From the NCBI GenBank assembly GCA_033239525.1, contig BSYO01000014.1:9006404-9070403 (forward strand): a stretch of 64,000 nucleotides of DNA, given 5' to 3'. Below, in pieces: positions 32,548-44,547 of the stretch; within the stretch, counting starts at the first letter, position 1; each line of letters begins with the position of its first letter. A program made the position numbers and the translations under genes. The DNA is from Nepenthes gracilis (lineage: Eukaryota; Streptophyta; Magnoliopsida; Caryophyllales; Nepenthaceae). The notes beneath the pieces are model-generated. The model made no database searches, had not been told where the DNA came from, and worked only from the letters and a program-made list of their open reading frames with translations.

Positions 32548-32757
32548 GGTGAGATGCCTTAGGAATTGATCGATCAAGATGCGGAAGCATAGGGTTGAAT
32601 CTTCATACCGAAACTCTGAGAGAAATAGGCTAAGGATAACTTAGGCAATTAGAGCCCTTAGGAAAAAACTTGGCTTCTGGACCAAGTATAAATTTTCAAG
32701 ATTGAAGGATATTTTCTTTTGCTAAGATTATAATATTGTACCTATCTTGATTTTGGG
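32548..32757 (+). other. Untranslated leader of element III
   Basis: 210 bp between primer site and gag ATG; no reading frame called. Confidence 0.6.
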
Positions 32758-34281
32758 ATGGCTAGTGGAAGGGGAAGAAGAAATAGTGGAAATATGCCCT
32801 ATGATCGGGAGGTCGCATATATAAATTTGCTCGAAAGAATGACCAACGTAGTGGAATCCGTCGAACACAGGCATATGGCGCCAATCCCTGCGACTGAGCC
32901 AGCTTCGGCTATCCTAGCTCCAACTACGTATGACCGGTTTATAATGGAGTGCGCACCGGGCTTCTTGGGAAAACCTGACCCAACAGAAGCTGAGATATAG
33001 TTGAAGAGGATGAAGAAAATATTTGTGATAATTGGGTGTTCGGACCCGGACAAGGTCACCTTCGCCATCTACAAGTTGGAAGGCGAGGCAGACAGCTGGT
33101 GGGACATGAGGAAGAGGGCACTAGGGGTGCCCAATGAACTGATCACTTGGTAAATATTTGAGGAAGCTTTTCTAGAGAAATACTTCCCACCCAGCCTCCG
33201 AGATCAAAAGGAGATGGAATTCATGAAGATAAGACAAGGGAGTATGTCTATCGTGGAATACGACGCTAAATTTGCTGAGTTGTCCAAATTTTTGCCTTAT
33301 TATATAGAAGACGAACTGAGAAAGGCAAAGAAATTTCAGCAGGGACTATGGGATGATATCCGGAAGCAACTGTCCACCTTGAAGCTCGAGACGTATGCCG
33401 ACATACTGGACCGGGCCGTCATCTACGAGAGAGAATTAGAGATGGAGAGATTTTTCACAAAGAGGGCAGCCAGTCGGGCTAACGTCAGTATCGGATCTGT
33501 TGGAGGATCTTCTGAATCATCCAAGAGGACGAGGACGGTGGTAAAAGGGAGGAGTATCGTGCCGGCTCAGTCGATGCCTGATTCTAAAACATCGCCTGCG
33601 CACTGCATATCCTGCGGGAAAATACATCCGGGGCAGGAGTGCCACCGAATGATGGGAGCTTATTACAAATGCGGGCAGCAAGGCCATCTGATCAATGATT
33701 GCCCGAGACTAGAGGGAGGAAAGCCTACTATTCCGGCTAAGGCCTTCGCAGTAACTATTGAGGAACCAGAGGCATCACCTAATGTCGTGGAAGGTACCCT
33801 TTCTGTCTGCGGCGTTCCTGCATCCATCTTGTTTGATTCAGGGTCTACTCACTCTTTTATTTCTCCATGGTTTGCATGCCATATTGATACTGCCCCTTGC
33901 TTATTAAATTATGAATTATCGGTATGTACCCCTACTGGATTTTCCGTCGTTATTGATATTGTATACCCTGGATGCGTGATGGAAGTAGATGGAAAATGCT
34001 TGATTGTGGATTTGGTATTACTAGACATGGGAGGTTTTCACGTGATTCTAGGGATGGATTGGCTGGCCAAAAATCACGCCACCATTGATTGCTTTATGAA
34101 GAAGGTTTATTTTAACATCTCTGGGATGGAAACCTTTTTCTTCCAAGGCATTAAGAAAAAGGAGATGCCTATAATAATCTCGGCCTTACATGCTAAACAT
34201 CTGGTGAAAAGCGGATGTAAAGCCTACTTGGCTTATGCCTACACCACTGGGAGTCATAAGGTGTTGGCTAAGGACATCTAA
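32758..34281 (+). pseudogene. Gag and protease of element III (two in-frame stops)
   Basis: One continuous frame from ATG 32758 (MASGRGRRNSG...DREVAYINLLERM) broken by TAG at 32998-33000 and TAA at 33151-33153, with no frameshift. Gag: capsid part with YKLEGEADSWWDMRKRALG, then IRQGSMSIVEYDAKFAELS. Nucleocapsid: CISCGKIHPGQEC followed by a zinc knuckle whose first Cys is Tyr (codon 33661-33663), leaving CGQQGHLINDC. Protease: active-site DSGSTHSF (Asp codon 33832-33840 region) and VILGMDWLAKNHATIDC. The frame ends with TAA at 34279-34281 in the linker to RT (AKDI, then [17 protein letters not shown]). Gag and protease as one frame is usual in this clade. Confidence 0.9.
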
Positions 34282-35012
34282 GTCATCTGCGAGTTTGAGG
34301 ATGTATTTTCTGAGGAGCTGCCTGGATTGCCTCCACATCGGAAAATGAGTTTGAGATTTCCATTGTTTCTGATGTCAGTCCAGTTTCTAAGACCCCTTAT
34401 AGAATGGTTCCGACTGAGTTAAAAGAATCAAGGTTGCAATTACAGAAGCTGTTGGGCAAGGGTTTCATTAGGCCGAGTGTGTCTCCTTGAGGAGCACCAG
34501 TCTTGCTCGTAAGAAAGAAAAATGGGTCGTTGCGACTATGTTTCGATTATCGTGAGTCAAATAAAATTACAATCAAGAACAAATATCCTCTATCGCGTAT
34601 TGATGATTTGTTTGACCAATTGTAAGGATCTCGGGTATTCTCAAAAATCGATTTGAGGTCTGGTAATCATCAATTGAGGATTAATCCTGAGGATGTGGCC
34701 AAGACTACTTTTTGGGCAAGGTGTGGCCACTATGAATTCTTTGTTATGCCCTTTGGGCTTATAAACGCCCGTTGCCTTCATGGATCTAATGAATAGAATA
34801 TTCAGGTAGTATCTGGATAAATTTGTGATGGTTTTCATTGATGATATTCTAATCTATTCCAAAAATTATGAGGAGCATGAAACCCATTTGAGGGTAGTAC
34901 TTCAAGTACTCTGTGAGGAAAAGTTATATGTCAAGTTAGAAAAATGTGAGTTTTGGTTGAAAAAGGTAATGTTCTTGGGACATGTGATTTCTAATGGTGG
35001 TATCTCGGTGGA
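34282..35012 (+). pseudogene. Reverse transcriptase of element III, N-terminal part
   Basis: Follows the protease linker after a one-base loss near 34342. Recognisable parts: [10 protein letters not shown] with the next Trp codon as [33 protein letters not shown], then the FIDD catalytic box at 34834-34845 and [19 protein letters not shown]. It breaks off in [12 protein letters not shown] where S2 is inserted; the frame resumes at 38084 with DPKKV. Confidence 0.87.
35008..35012. repeat. Target-site duplication of S2, left (GTGGA)
   Basis: GTGGA here equals 38084-38088; removing S2 with one copy restores the RT text ...SVD-PKK. Confidence 0.9.
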
Positions 35013-36044
35013 TGTGATGGACCGGCCTTATTTCACAGCATAAAGCCGCCGCTAAGACTAAAATCCATACCTTACAAATAAATTTAATAAATAACACGAG
35101 ATGAGATGAACACAAAATTTTCTTTTCTTTTACATACAGGATTTCATGTTGCCAACTACAAGAGATGCTTTCTAGACATATCAATCCCAATATCCAAAAA
35201 GTAATCACGGAAACATGCTAACATTAATAGGTTCATAACAGCGGAACAATTTTACAAGTTTCCTTAAAACATCAAAAGGAATATAAATAAAGCTCTTCCT
35301 AGATCAGCTCCAGCCAGCTAAGCCATTTGGCTACACCATAAGGTTTTACTCAACTTCGTCCTCCATAAGCCTTTCGTCATCTAAAAGTGGCAAGAATGAG
35401 CTACAAAACCCAACAAGATACTCACATGTAGAAAACAAAAACATACATATAGTCAAATCAAAATAGAGTTTCATAACATAACTTAGCATACGAAAATCAT
35501 CATAACGTTTCTTATTTATTTATTATTCTTATTATCTTATCTTTTGAAAATCCATAAAACAATTTGAAATTCTTATCATCTTTAGGGACCGGATGGGAGC
35601 GGACAACATCGAGGACGGGTTGTGTGTAACCCCACAACCTAAAGCCGTATCTTCTCATTATGCTCCCCGAGGCGGGAGGTAATGCCTTTAACCCGGCATA
35701 CGGGGCCGTAGTCTAAAAGTCTTATGCCACCAAAAGTTTCCTCCCATGGCCTAGGAGGCAATCCTCGAGTGTCACTCCAATATCCTTCATCAATCTTTAA
35801 CAGTAAGTTTAATGGAGACTTGGTTTATAGTTCATATCTTTTGATGGCCATCCATCATAGTTTGAAAGTCGAAAGTCGTAGAGTTCCACTTGCTGTCCGG
35901 ATTACATACATTTTCATATAGCCTTGTTCTTTACTTCATCAGTTGAAGTCCGTATAATCTTAAAGCCGAAATTCTTTTCATAGAAGCCGGAGTCCATTTT
36001 TCTTTCTTAAAACCGAAGGTCTTTTCATAAAGGAGGAGTTCAAA

Positions 36045-36415
36045 AGTTGGAGTTCTTTTTAAAAGGACGGAGTGCTTATTCTTCAAAAAATACGGAGCTC
36101 TTTTTCTTAAATGGACGGAGTACTTTTTCTTCAAAAGGACGGAGCTCTTTTTAAATGGACGAGTACTTTTTCTTCAAAAGGACGGAGTTCTTTTTCTCAA
36201 ATGGACGGAGTACTTTTTCTTCAAAAGGACGGAGTACTTTTTCTCAAACGGACGAGTACTTTTTCTCAAACGGACGGAGTACTTTTTCTTCAAAAGGACG
36301 GAGTGCTTTTTCTCAAACGGATGGATTACTTTTTCTTCAAAAGGACGGAGTGCTTTTTCTCAGATGGATGGAGTGCTCTTTCTTAAAAGGACGGAGTGCT
36401 TTTTCATCAAAAGCA
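36045..36415. repeat. GGACGGAGT minisatellite in S2
   Basis: About a dozen units of 28-34 bp of the type GGACGGAGTACTTTTTCTTCAAAA. Long open frames here spell repeating FFFKRTE-like peptides and are repeat translations. Confidence 0.9.
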
Positions 36416-36474
36416 GACGTTCAAAATCCGAGTTTCTTTTTCTACAAAGGCAGAGTTCAAAATTCCAGACACAT

Positions 36475-36800
36475 ATGGCCGGTTTCAAATTCAACTTAGG
36501 GCCGGTTTCAAATTCAAGTGCTCAAGGCTGGTTTCAAATTCAAGTACTCAAGGCCGGTTTCGCATTCAAGTACTCATGGCCGGTTTCAAATTCAAGTACT
36601 CACGGCCGGTTTCGAATTCAACCTAGGACCGGTTTCACATTCAAGTGCTTACGGCCGGTTTCGAATTCAAGTACTCACGATCGGTTTCAAATTCAACCTA
36701 AGGCCGATTTCAAATTCAAGTGCTTATGGCCGGTTTTGAATTCAAGTACTCACGGCCGGTTTCAAATTCAAGTGCTTACGGCCGGTTTCAAATTTAACAT
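36475..36800. repeat. GGCCGGTTTCAAATTCAAG minisatellite in S2
   Basis: About twelve units of 26-28 bp: GGCCGGTTTCAAATTCAAG followed by TACTCAC or TGCTTAC. On the minus strand it reads GAAACCGGCC, the same core as in S1 and element III. Confidence 0.9.
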
Positions 36801-38083
36801 GAAGAAGGTAGATATTAATTTTAACATGCATAAGGGCCGATTTTGATTTTCATGAACAATTACTGAATACCTTTCTTTTAACAAAACTGGAAGTCTTTTC
36901 TTTAAATATGAAATTATCAACGTTTATATAATCGTACATCAAGCAGAATAAAATCAAATATCATGAATATCAGGATTTTTAAACATGCAATTCAGAACAA
37001 TTCTTCCTTAAATCAGATGAACAGAACAGATTTCATACATAGAACAAATTTCATACATACTAAAACATAAGTTCATAAAAATATCAGAGAAAGGAATAGA
37101 ATAAACTTCATACATACTAAAACATAATTTCATAAGAATATCAGATATACTCGTATTGCAAACATGCATAATCATGAACTTTAAAACAGGGTGAGTATTC
37201 TTGCTTGGGTTTCTTCTACCTTGCCTTGTTCTTTACTCTTGCCTGGGTTTCTTCTACTTTGCCTTGATCTTTGGCCTTCCTTTACAGACAACTCTATTGC
37301 GTGCCTTTTTCTTATTCCTCTAGTTCTTATTCATAGACCTTAGGTCTGATGACTATTATTAATGATTGGCAATATAGGGGGAATGTTTCTTATTTATGGC
37401 TCTACATTTTTTAAAAAGTTTCCTTATTAATTAGATCATTTATGGTTTTACATTTCCAAGGAGTTCATTAATTCCTAGTTAACTGAACTTAATGAGATTT
37501 AGATTTCTTAATTAATTTCTGGTTCACCGAACTTTATAGGATTTAGCTTTCTCATGTAAACACATTCAATTCCTTCTACACGACTTCCGGTCAACACTTG
37601 TTGACCGAATTATCAACTTCGGCTTTTCCATAAACTACTCCAGCCTCCAATACACAAAGCCATTCCGTCCTTCAAGACCACTTTGGCCTTACATTTATAT
37701 AATGTACTCCGGCCTTCAATGGAACAAAACCCGATTTCAAAACATGTTCAAGGCCGGTTTCGATTTTCTTTAAAGTGGCTAGTCTTGATAATAATGGAGC
37801 CGGACTTGTTTTGCACTAAGGAATAACCAAACTTCTTTTATACTAAGGGACAAGCCGAACTTTTTTCTCAAGTAAAAGTCAGACTCGATTTTCATCAAAG
37901 AGACACCGGACTCGATTTTCATCAAGGAAATCTGGACTTATTTTCATCATGCAAGGGCTAAACTTGATTTTATCTTAAGGTCAATTTACTTTTCTTATTA
38001 CATTTTCCGGTCAACCGACGTTGACCGGATTATAAGGACTTAATAACTGGAATTTCCTATGTTCTAGAATCTGGACCGTTACA

Positions 38084-38586
38084 GTGGATCCCAAAAAAGT
38101 TGTGGCCGTTACTAACTGGAGTAGGCCGACTTCAGTAACCGAGGTCAGAAGCTTCCTAGTCATGGCAGGTTATTATCGGCGATTTGTGAAAAACTTTTAC
38201 AAAATTGCTATGCCTTTGACTAGACTACTAAAGAAGGAAGTCAGATTTGAGTGGATTGAAGAATGTGATCGGAGTTTTGAGGAGCTGAAGGATCGCCTGA
38301 CTACTGCTCCAGTATTGGTGATTCTAGAGGGTTCAGGAGGCTATGAGGTGTACTGTGACCCCTCTAAGGTAGGCTTGGGATGCGTCCTAATGCAGCATGG
38401 TAAAGTAATAGCTTATGGGTCTAGGCAACTAAAAGTTCATGAAAAGAACTACCCTATCCATGATCTGGAGCTTGCGGCTGTAGTGTTTTCCTTGAAAATT
38501 TGGAGACATTACCTATACAGTGAAAAGTTTCTGGTATATTCTGATCACAAAAGTTTAAAGTATTTATTTTTCAAAAGGAGCTCAAC
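38084..38586 (+). pseudogene. RT thumb and RNase H of element III
   Basis: Resumes after S2 with [34 protein letters not shown]. RNase H follows: [16 protein letters not shown] (first catalytic Asp kept; the usual DAS is DPS), [20 protein letters not shown] (Glu) and [11 protein letters not shown] (Asp). A one-base loss in the T run near 38568-38575 shifts the frame, so the ORF ends KRSST while the true text goes on as the next piece. Confidence 0.9.
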
Positions 38587-39500
38587 ATGAGGCAACGGAG
38601 GTGGCTTGACTTCTTAAAGGATTATAACTATGAGATACAGTATAAGCCTAGGAAGGATAATGTGGTTGCTGATACTTTAAGTCGACGGTCAGGATTTATG
38701 GCCCAATTACAAATCAAACAAATGGAGATGTTAGAATATCTGAAGCAATATGATGTCCGACATTATGCTAAGGGAAATAGGATGCTCCTGTTATATCTTC
38801 AAATTCAACCGGAGATTGTTAGTGAAGTTAAGGAGATGCAAGTCAATGATCCATTCCTTATGGAAATTGCAAGCAACTTGAGTAAGGAATCCCAAGCTGA
38901 ATTTAGTGTCCCAACGGATGGAGTATTGTGGTTTAGAGATCGATTATGTGTGCCCGATGATATGGAATTGAAAGAGAAGATTTTAAAGGAAGCCCATCGG
39001 TCTAAATATACCATCTACCCTAGAACCAATAAAATGTATAAAGACTTAAAGAAAACGTTTTGGTGGAGGGACATGAAGAGTGATATTATGGCCTATGTAG
39101 AGAAATGCCTTATATGTCAACAAGTGAGGGTTGAAAGGAGAAAACCATCCAGGCTGTTACAACCAATGCCGATCCCAAGCTGGGAATAAGAAGATATTGT
39201 TATAGATTTTGTGTCGGGTTTGCCAAGGACTCCTAGAAATCATGATGCCGTTTGGGTTATAGTTGACCGACTGACAAAGTCAGCCCACTTCTTGGCAATC
39301 AGGACAACCAATTCACGTGATAAGCTGGCACAACTTTATGTAAACAAAATTGTGAGACTACACGGAATCCCTACCTCCATCATGTCTGATAGGGATCCTC
39401 GTTTTGTCTCAAGGTTTTGGAAGAGTTTGCATAAGGAACTGGGGAGTGAATTAAAATTCAGTACTACTTATCACCCCAAGACTGATGACCAGTCTTAGCG
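38587..39500 (+). pseudogene. Integrase of element III, zinc finger and catalytic core
   Basis: 38587-39189 is open ([21 protein letters not shown]...) and holds the zinc-binding part: His137, Tyr144 where the second His is expected, Cys174 and Cys177. It ends in TAA at a Trp position of the SWEWED-type motif. The core continues in the same register: [17 protein letters not shown] with the first Asp, MSDRDPRF with the second, and DDQS followed by TAG exactly where the third acidic residue (Glu) should be. Integrase activity is therefore gone in this copy. Confidence 0.9.
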
Positions 39501-40241
39501 TACCATCCAAATTCTTGAAGATATGCTGAGAGTTTCGGTGTTGGAAATGAAAGGAAATTGGATACTTACCTAGTACTGGCAGAATTTGCCTATAATAACA
39601 GCTATCAGGCTAGCATTGGCATGTCGTCTTTTGAAGCTTTGTATGGAAAGAAATATAGATCGCCGATTCACTGGGAGGAGATTGGAGATAAGAGAATCTT
39701 GGGTCCAAAATTGTAAAAGAAATGGCAGAGAAAATCAGACTGATCCATGATAATTTAAAGGTTGCCCAAAGCAGGCAGAAGATTTATGCATACAAAAGGA
39801 GGAAAGACTTAAGTTTTGAGGTCGGAGATTTTGTCTTTCTAAAGGTCTCACCGTCCAAGAGAACATCACGGTTTGGAATGAAGGGTAAGCTGAAGCCACG
39901 ATTTATTGGCCCTTTTGAGATACTAGAATGAATCGAAATAGTTGCTTACAAATTAGCACTGCCGCCAAGTTTGTCAGAAGTGCATGACGTATTCCACATA
40001 TCCATGCTTCGAAAATATGTTTATGACCCTACCCATGTGATTGAATTCGAAGCTTTGGAAGTCAATAAGGATTTATCCTACGTCGAGGAGCCACTATAAA
40101 TTCTTGACCGGAAAGAGCAGAGGTTGAGAACAAAGACGGTCTCTCTGGTGAAGGTGCTTTGGAAGAATCACTCACCTAAAGAAGCTACTTGGGAGTGAGA
40201 AGAAGAAATTCGGAGCAAGCATCCCCATTTGTTTGTTTAAG
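39501..40241 (+). pseudogene. Integrase C-terminus and chromodomain of element III
   Basis: After the core come EDMLR, GNW, and a frameshifted stretch (ALYG-like). 39722-39931 is open: MAEKIRLIHDNLKVAQSRQK..., GDFVFLKVSP, and the GPF motif of chromovirus integrases (KLKPRFIGPFEILE). The last part holds HDVFHISMLRKYVYDPTHVI, then the chromodomain: YVEEPL, stop, ILDRKEQRLRTKTVSLVKVLWKNHSPKEATWE, stop, EEEIRSKHPHLFV. Chromodomains of this type are known to bias insertion toward heterochromatin, which fits the dense nesting. Confidence 0.88.
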
Positions 40242-40280
40242 GTATGTAACTTTATTCAAATTTTGAGGACAAAATTTCTT

Positions 40281-40294
40281 AAGGAGGGGAGAGT
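40281..40294 (+). other. Polypurine tract of element III
   Basis: AAGGAGGGGAGAGT directly before TGTGAGATCC of the 3' LTR. Confidence 0.88.
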
Positions 40295-43167
40295 TGTGAG
40301 ATCCAAAATAAAATTAAGAGGCTCTAGGTTGGAGTTGAAAATGTTAACCAGTCTTTAATAAAAGAAATGAAACGTGGCAAGAAAGAGGGCTTAATTAGAA
40401 TAAGGAGCATTGATCGAAAAGTTGACCTGAATAAATTAATAGCAACTAAAGCCAAAAGCCAACATTACTATTTAGTTAGAATCCAACCAAGTATTGACTA
40501 AATGGAGTAAGTAAACTACCTCGTTACAGTCTAAGGAGAAGTACTTGAGTAAGTAAACTAACTTACTTACTCCCACCTACCCTCTGAAAAGAGGTACCGA
40601 AGCATGTGAATTACCCCACTTACTCCACCTAACCCCTCATCAATAAATACTCAGCTTCGACCAAGGAAGTTGGCACGAACAACCAGCGAGAAGAATAGTA
40701 AGGAGTAGAGGGGAGAAAGCTTCCAGTCGGTAAAGGTGAACAAACGGCTGTCAGACAACTGTACTTCGTACGTTACTCTTTTAAGTTTTGTTTTTAAGAA
40801 TATTGCAAGTGTACACTTTGTTTTTAACTCCAAAATGTTGCAAGTTTACTCCGGATGATACTCTTTTTAAGTTCTGTTTTGTACCCAGTTTTAGAAAGTT
40901 CATGCTTTAAGCACTCCCGTCTCCAAGTCTCAGCTTCAAGAAAAATGCAAGTGTTACCCTTCCAGTTTAGTTTAAATACTTGTTGATTGTTATGCTGTAT
41001 TTCTAATTTGCATGTTCGCATGACTGATTTCATGATCAATCTCATGTTTTCTGTTTGTCCACTTTCTGTTCCCTACTCAAACTGAAAGCCTATAAAATCC
41101 TGACTAAAAAAATAAAACCGGCATTGTAAATATTGAAACCTGCATTTACATCATAAAACCGGCATGCATAATGTGAACTCGGCTTTTGATAAAATTAAAA
41201 CCAGCCTCTACCTTAAGCCTAAATCAAGTTTGGCCTCCCCATAAGAATGAAAGAAGTTCGGCCTCCCTTGATAAAAAAATAAAGTCCGGCTTTCCTAGTT
41301 GAAAAATCAAGTCCGGCTTGCACATTGAATCAAGTCCGTCTTTGCATGATGAATCAAGTCCGGCCCTCCCCTTTGCATGATGAATCAAGTTCGGCTTTGC
41401 ATGATGAAAACAAGATCGGCCTCCCCTCTTGATGAAAATGAAACCACCCTCCACTTCATGAAATCACAACCGGTCCCCTTTACATGAAAACAAGATCGGC
41501 CTACCCTCTTGATGAAAATGAAACCGACCTCCACTTCATGAAATCACAACCGGTCCCCTTTGCATGAAAACAAGATCTGCCTCCCCTCTTGATGAAAATG
41601 AAACCGGCCTCCACTTCATGAAATCACAACCGGTCCCCTTTGCATGAAAACAAGATCGGCCTCCCCTCTTGATGAAAATGAAAAATAAGATCGCCTCCAC
41701 TACATGAAATCAACCTCCACTTCATGAAATCACAACCGGTCCCATTGCATGAAAATAAGATCGGCCTCCCCTCTTGATGAAAATTAAACCGACATCCACT
41801 TCATGAAATCACAACCGATCCCCTTGCATGAAAACAAGATCGGCCTCCCCTCTTGATGAACTCCAAACCGGCCATTGTGAAGATGAATCCAAACCGGCTT
41901 TGAGTGATGAAATCCAAACCGGCCATTGTGAGGATAAATCCCAACCGGCCTTGAGTGATGAAATCCAAACCGGCCGTTGTGAAGATGAATCCAAACCGGC
42001 CTTGTGAGGTGATAATCCAAACCGCCTTGATTTTGAAACCGGCCTTTGATTTTAAAACTGGCTTTATAATATGATTTTTAAATCGGCCTTCAGAATGAAA
42101 TCGGCCTTCCCTGAAGCATGAGGCTAAATCGGCCTTAAGCATGAAATTGGCCTTCCCTGAAGTATGAGGCTAAATCGGCCTTAAGCATGAAATTGGCCTT
42201 CCCTAAAGCATGAGTCTAAATTGGCCTTAAGCATGAATCTAAATCGGCCTTCCCTAAAACCAGCCCTTTTGCATGATATCAAAACCGGCCCCCTTTGCAC
42301 GATGAAATTGAAACCGGCCTTAGAACAAATTTGAAACCAGCATTTGTAAAATAAACCTTGAAACTGGCTCGTGAAGAACAAAGAAAATGTGAATCGACTT
42401 TATGATAAAACAAATAATTTCAGATATTAGCCTTGGGAGACAAGGTACTCCGGCATGCCTTAGGACCTCAAGGTGATAATCGAGGATAATTGAAGTGAGA
42501 GCCGTCCTCGGGGCTTTGTACAAGGAGGCATTGCCGTGATTGTGAGGAGATGTGCACAATCTATCCTCGATTAAAGCCCCCCCTTCCGTTATGCAATAAG
42601 CAAAAGAAGTGAAATTTATGATCTGCATTGTGTTATGCCCAAATATTATCTGTTTTGACTTTCCGATTTGCTTTTGTTTGGTCAAATGCTATGTATATAT
42701 ATAATGTCTGATTTCCTGCATTAACCGTCCTAACTGTTTTGCATGATATTCTGTACACACATCTGTAACTGTTGACAACACGAATGTTTTATGAAAAATC
42801 TTCATGTACCTTGTTGAGCTCCGGCTCACTGTTTTCTATTTCCCCCCTTCAGATGGAAGTTTAGAATTTGTACCTGATGAGACGGAGTGATCAAAGTCCA
42901 CATGAAGGATTCGTAAGGAGTTAGGAGCACCTTTTGAGGATTGCAGCAGAGAATCAATTATTGTAATGAATTGTTAGACTCCATAAACTTTTGTAATAGA
43001 CATTTGTGCCTATTCGGAAATGAATGTTATGGAACGAATATGAATGTTTTCACAAGATGTTAGATTGGCTTCCGCTATGTGTCTATGATTAAAATATATG
43101 GATTCTAGATAGCATCTGTGATCTTGTGTTGTGAATGGCAGTGTAAAAAAAAATCCGTTTTGCCGCA
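40295..43167 (+). repeat. Element III 3' LTR
   Basis: 2873 bp, TGTGAGATCC...TTTTGCCGCA. Colinear with the 5' LTR. Differences: more copies of the 80-bp higher-order minisatellite unit (41115-42370), only one 36-bp unit (from 42494) inside the hairpin, which here is perfect (42477-42488 and 42562-42573), and a TATA box changed to AATAAATAC (about 40641). Confidence 0.9.
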
Positions 43168-43172
43168 TCATC
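43168..43172. repeat. Target-site duplication of element III, right (TCATC)
   Basis: Second copy of TCATC; LTR F resumes at 43173. Confidence 0.88.
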
Positions 43173-44547
43173 TATTATCTAATTTGCATCTGTTCCTCTC
43201 CCAACGAGGAGAGCTTTGTTTCCGACAAAAAAAATATCTATAGATCCTTTTTTCGTCGGCAGGAGAAAACTCTGTTTGTAGTTGACCCACCCCATCCATA
43301 TTTAATGGGAATTATCGTAAGTGAATTAGACAAAAAACTAGTATATTCGAATGTCTTAATATATATACTAAATTTGAGAATTTTATCTAAAGTTACAAAT
43401 AGTAAAAACATAGTAAGCAAGTTCCTTATCTATGGAAGAAAGAGTACATAGATAGCCATACCCATGGGTCTAAATAATGGTTGATCTGGTTTAAGGTTAC
43501 GAGGAGCATGTGTAACCCTTCATCAAGTTTGTCTATTAGTCTTTGGTTTTTTTATTTTCGTGCATGTTTTGTATTTCTATATGGGTTTATATTTGAAATT
43601 CGATTTGAGATTCATAGGTTTATCTACAGATGGGATTTGGATAGTCACGTACATATGATATATGATTTCATTTCGAACCTCATTGATTCTTATGTGAATT
43701 TGTTCCAGACTCTATTTCTATTTATATGATTTTGATCCAAACTCTATTTTGATCAGCTTCTATTTCAGTATGGATTATGATATGATTTGGATTATCTGAT
43801 TTTGTTCTGAATGACTTTTGTCAGTATATGTCCCGACGGGATTACATTTGACATTGACTCTAATTTGAGTACGAGATTACCTTCAAATTTCTGACATCGA
43901 ATTTGTATTAGTTACCCATTTTGAATTATTTATGGACTTTTCTTTGATTTCAGACATTATTATTTATTATATATATGATATTGATACTTACTAAACTTTA
44001 AGCTCAGATTTTCTATTTCTTATCCCTTTAGATTAGTGGGCTTAGATACTGTACAGGAGATTGGACGTGATCTAACACACCTTCATTTATTTGGTGAGTT
44101 TAGTTTTATTTTGGATGGGTTCTATATGAGCTGTATTTTGGATATTTCAAACTGCCTAGTTGTAGGCCTTTGAACATGTGTTAAACAGTTGGGTCAGTGT
44201 GTGATGGATATGTATGTTATGATTTGTCACCTCTCTTGCGATATTGGGGAGCAAGTTTTTTATTATATTATCTAGATGGTTGTTCGATGAGATCCTGTGT
44301 GGATTATAGTTGTCATATTGGATCCTGTGGTTTATTTATTTTGTCATATACCGATTTGAAATTTATTATATTATTTGAGATTTTAATTTTATAAATTTTA
44401 ATTACTAGACTTACTTTGATCCAAGTTCGTGATAATGCATGTGAGTTTTAAATATTTTATATATAAAATTAGAGCACATATAAATATTTAAATTAATAAA
44501 GACTGATAGAGATTATAAAAGAATAACAATAAGAGAAAGATGTTACA
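43173..44547 (+). repeat. LTR F, right part
   Basis: Continuation of 29005-29764. Contains an acceptor-like AAGCTCAGATTTTC, pyrimidine run, CCCTTTAG|ATTAG at 44031, and ends GATGTTACA at 44547, which is the inverted form of the start TGTAATATC with one mismatch. The 106-codon frame at 43131-43451 is not a recognised protein. Confidence 0.6.

Larger units (their letters stand above)
35381..37204 (-). other. Proposed intron inside S2
   Basis: Donor-like CAAGCAAGAATAC (GC type) and acceptor CACTTTTAG|ATG enclose 1824 nt, including both minisatellites. Same placement as in the other LTRs. Confidence 0.35.
35013..38083 (-). mobile_element. Solo LTR S2 in the pol gene of element III
   Basis: 3071 bp, on the minus strand TGTAACGGTCC...GGTCCATCACA, with 5-bp duplication GTGGA. 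No coding region. It is a distant relative of the S1/III LTR family: it shares TTGACCGG words and GAAACCGGCC repeats (on the minus strand), a donor-like AA|GCAAGAAT (37204), and an acceptor GCTCATTCTTGCCACTTTTAG|ATGACG (35381). It inserted in the opposite orientation to element III. Confidence 0.88.
29765..43167 (+). mobile_element. Element III: Tekay/Del-type chromovirus with GACCGG-type LTRs
   Basis: A complete plus-strand element with perfect TCATC duplications: 5' LTR (29765-32533), primer site (32536-32547), gag-protease (32758-34281), RT, RNase H, integrase, chromodomain (to 40241), polypurine tract (40281-40294) and 3' LTR (40295-43167). Solo LTR S2 split pol at 35013-38083. Without S2 the element is about 10.3 kb. 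The coding region carries several in-frame stops (mostly Trp or Gln codons, as after C-to-T or G-to-A change) and a few one-base indels, so it is inactive. It sits in LTR F. Confidence 0.92.

Noticed and set aside
36111..36846. Overlapping plus-strand frames of 70-160 codons with FFFKRTE and GRFQIQ repeats
   Set aside because: Translations of the two S2 minisatellites, open because the unit lengths avoid stops; no independent coding evidence.
43131..43451. 106-codon frame and flanking text that looked organelle-like
   Set aside because: I could not match it to any plastid or mitochondrial gene, and it lies inside LTR F with part of its start in the element III LTR.
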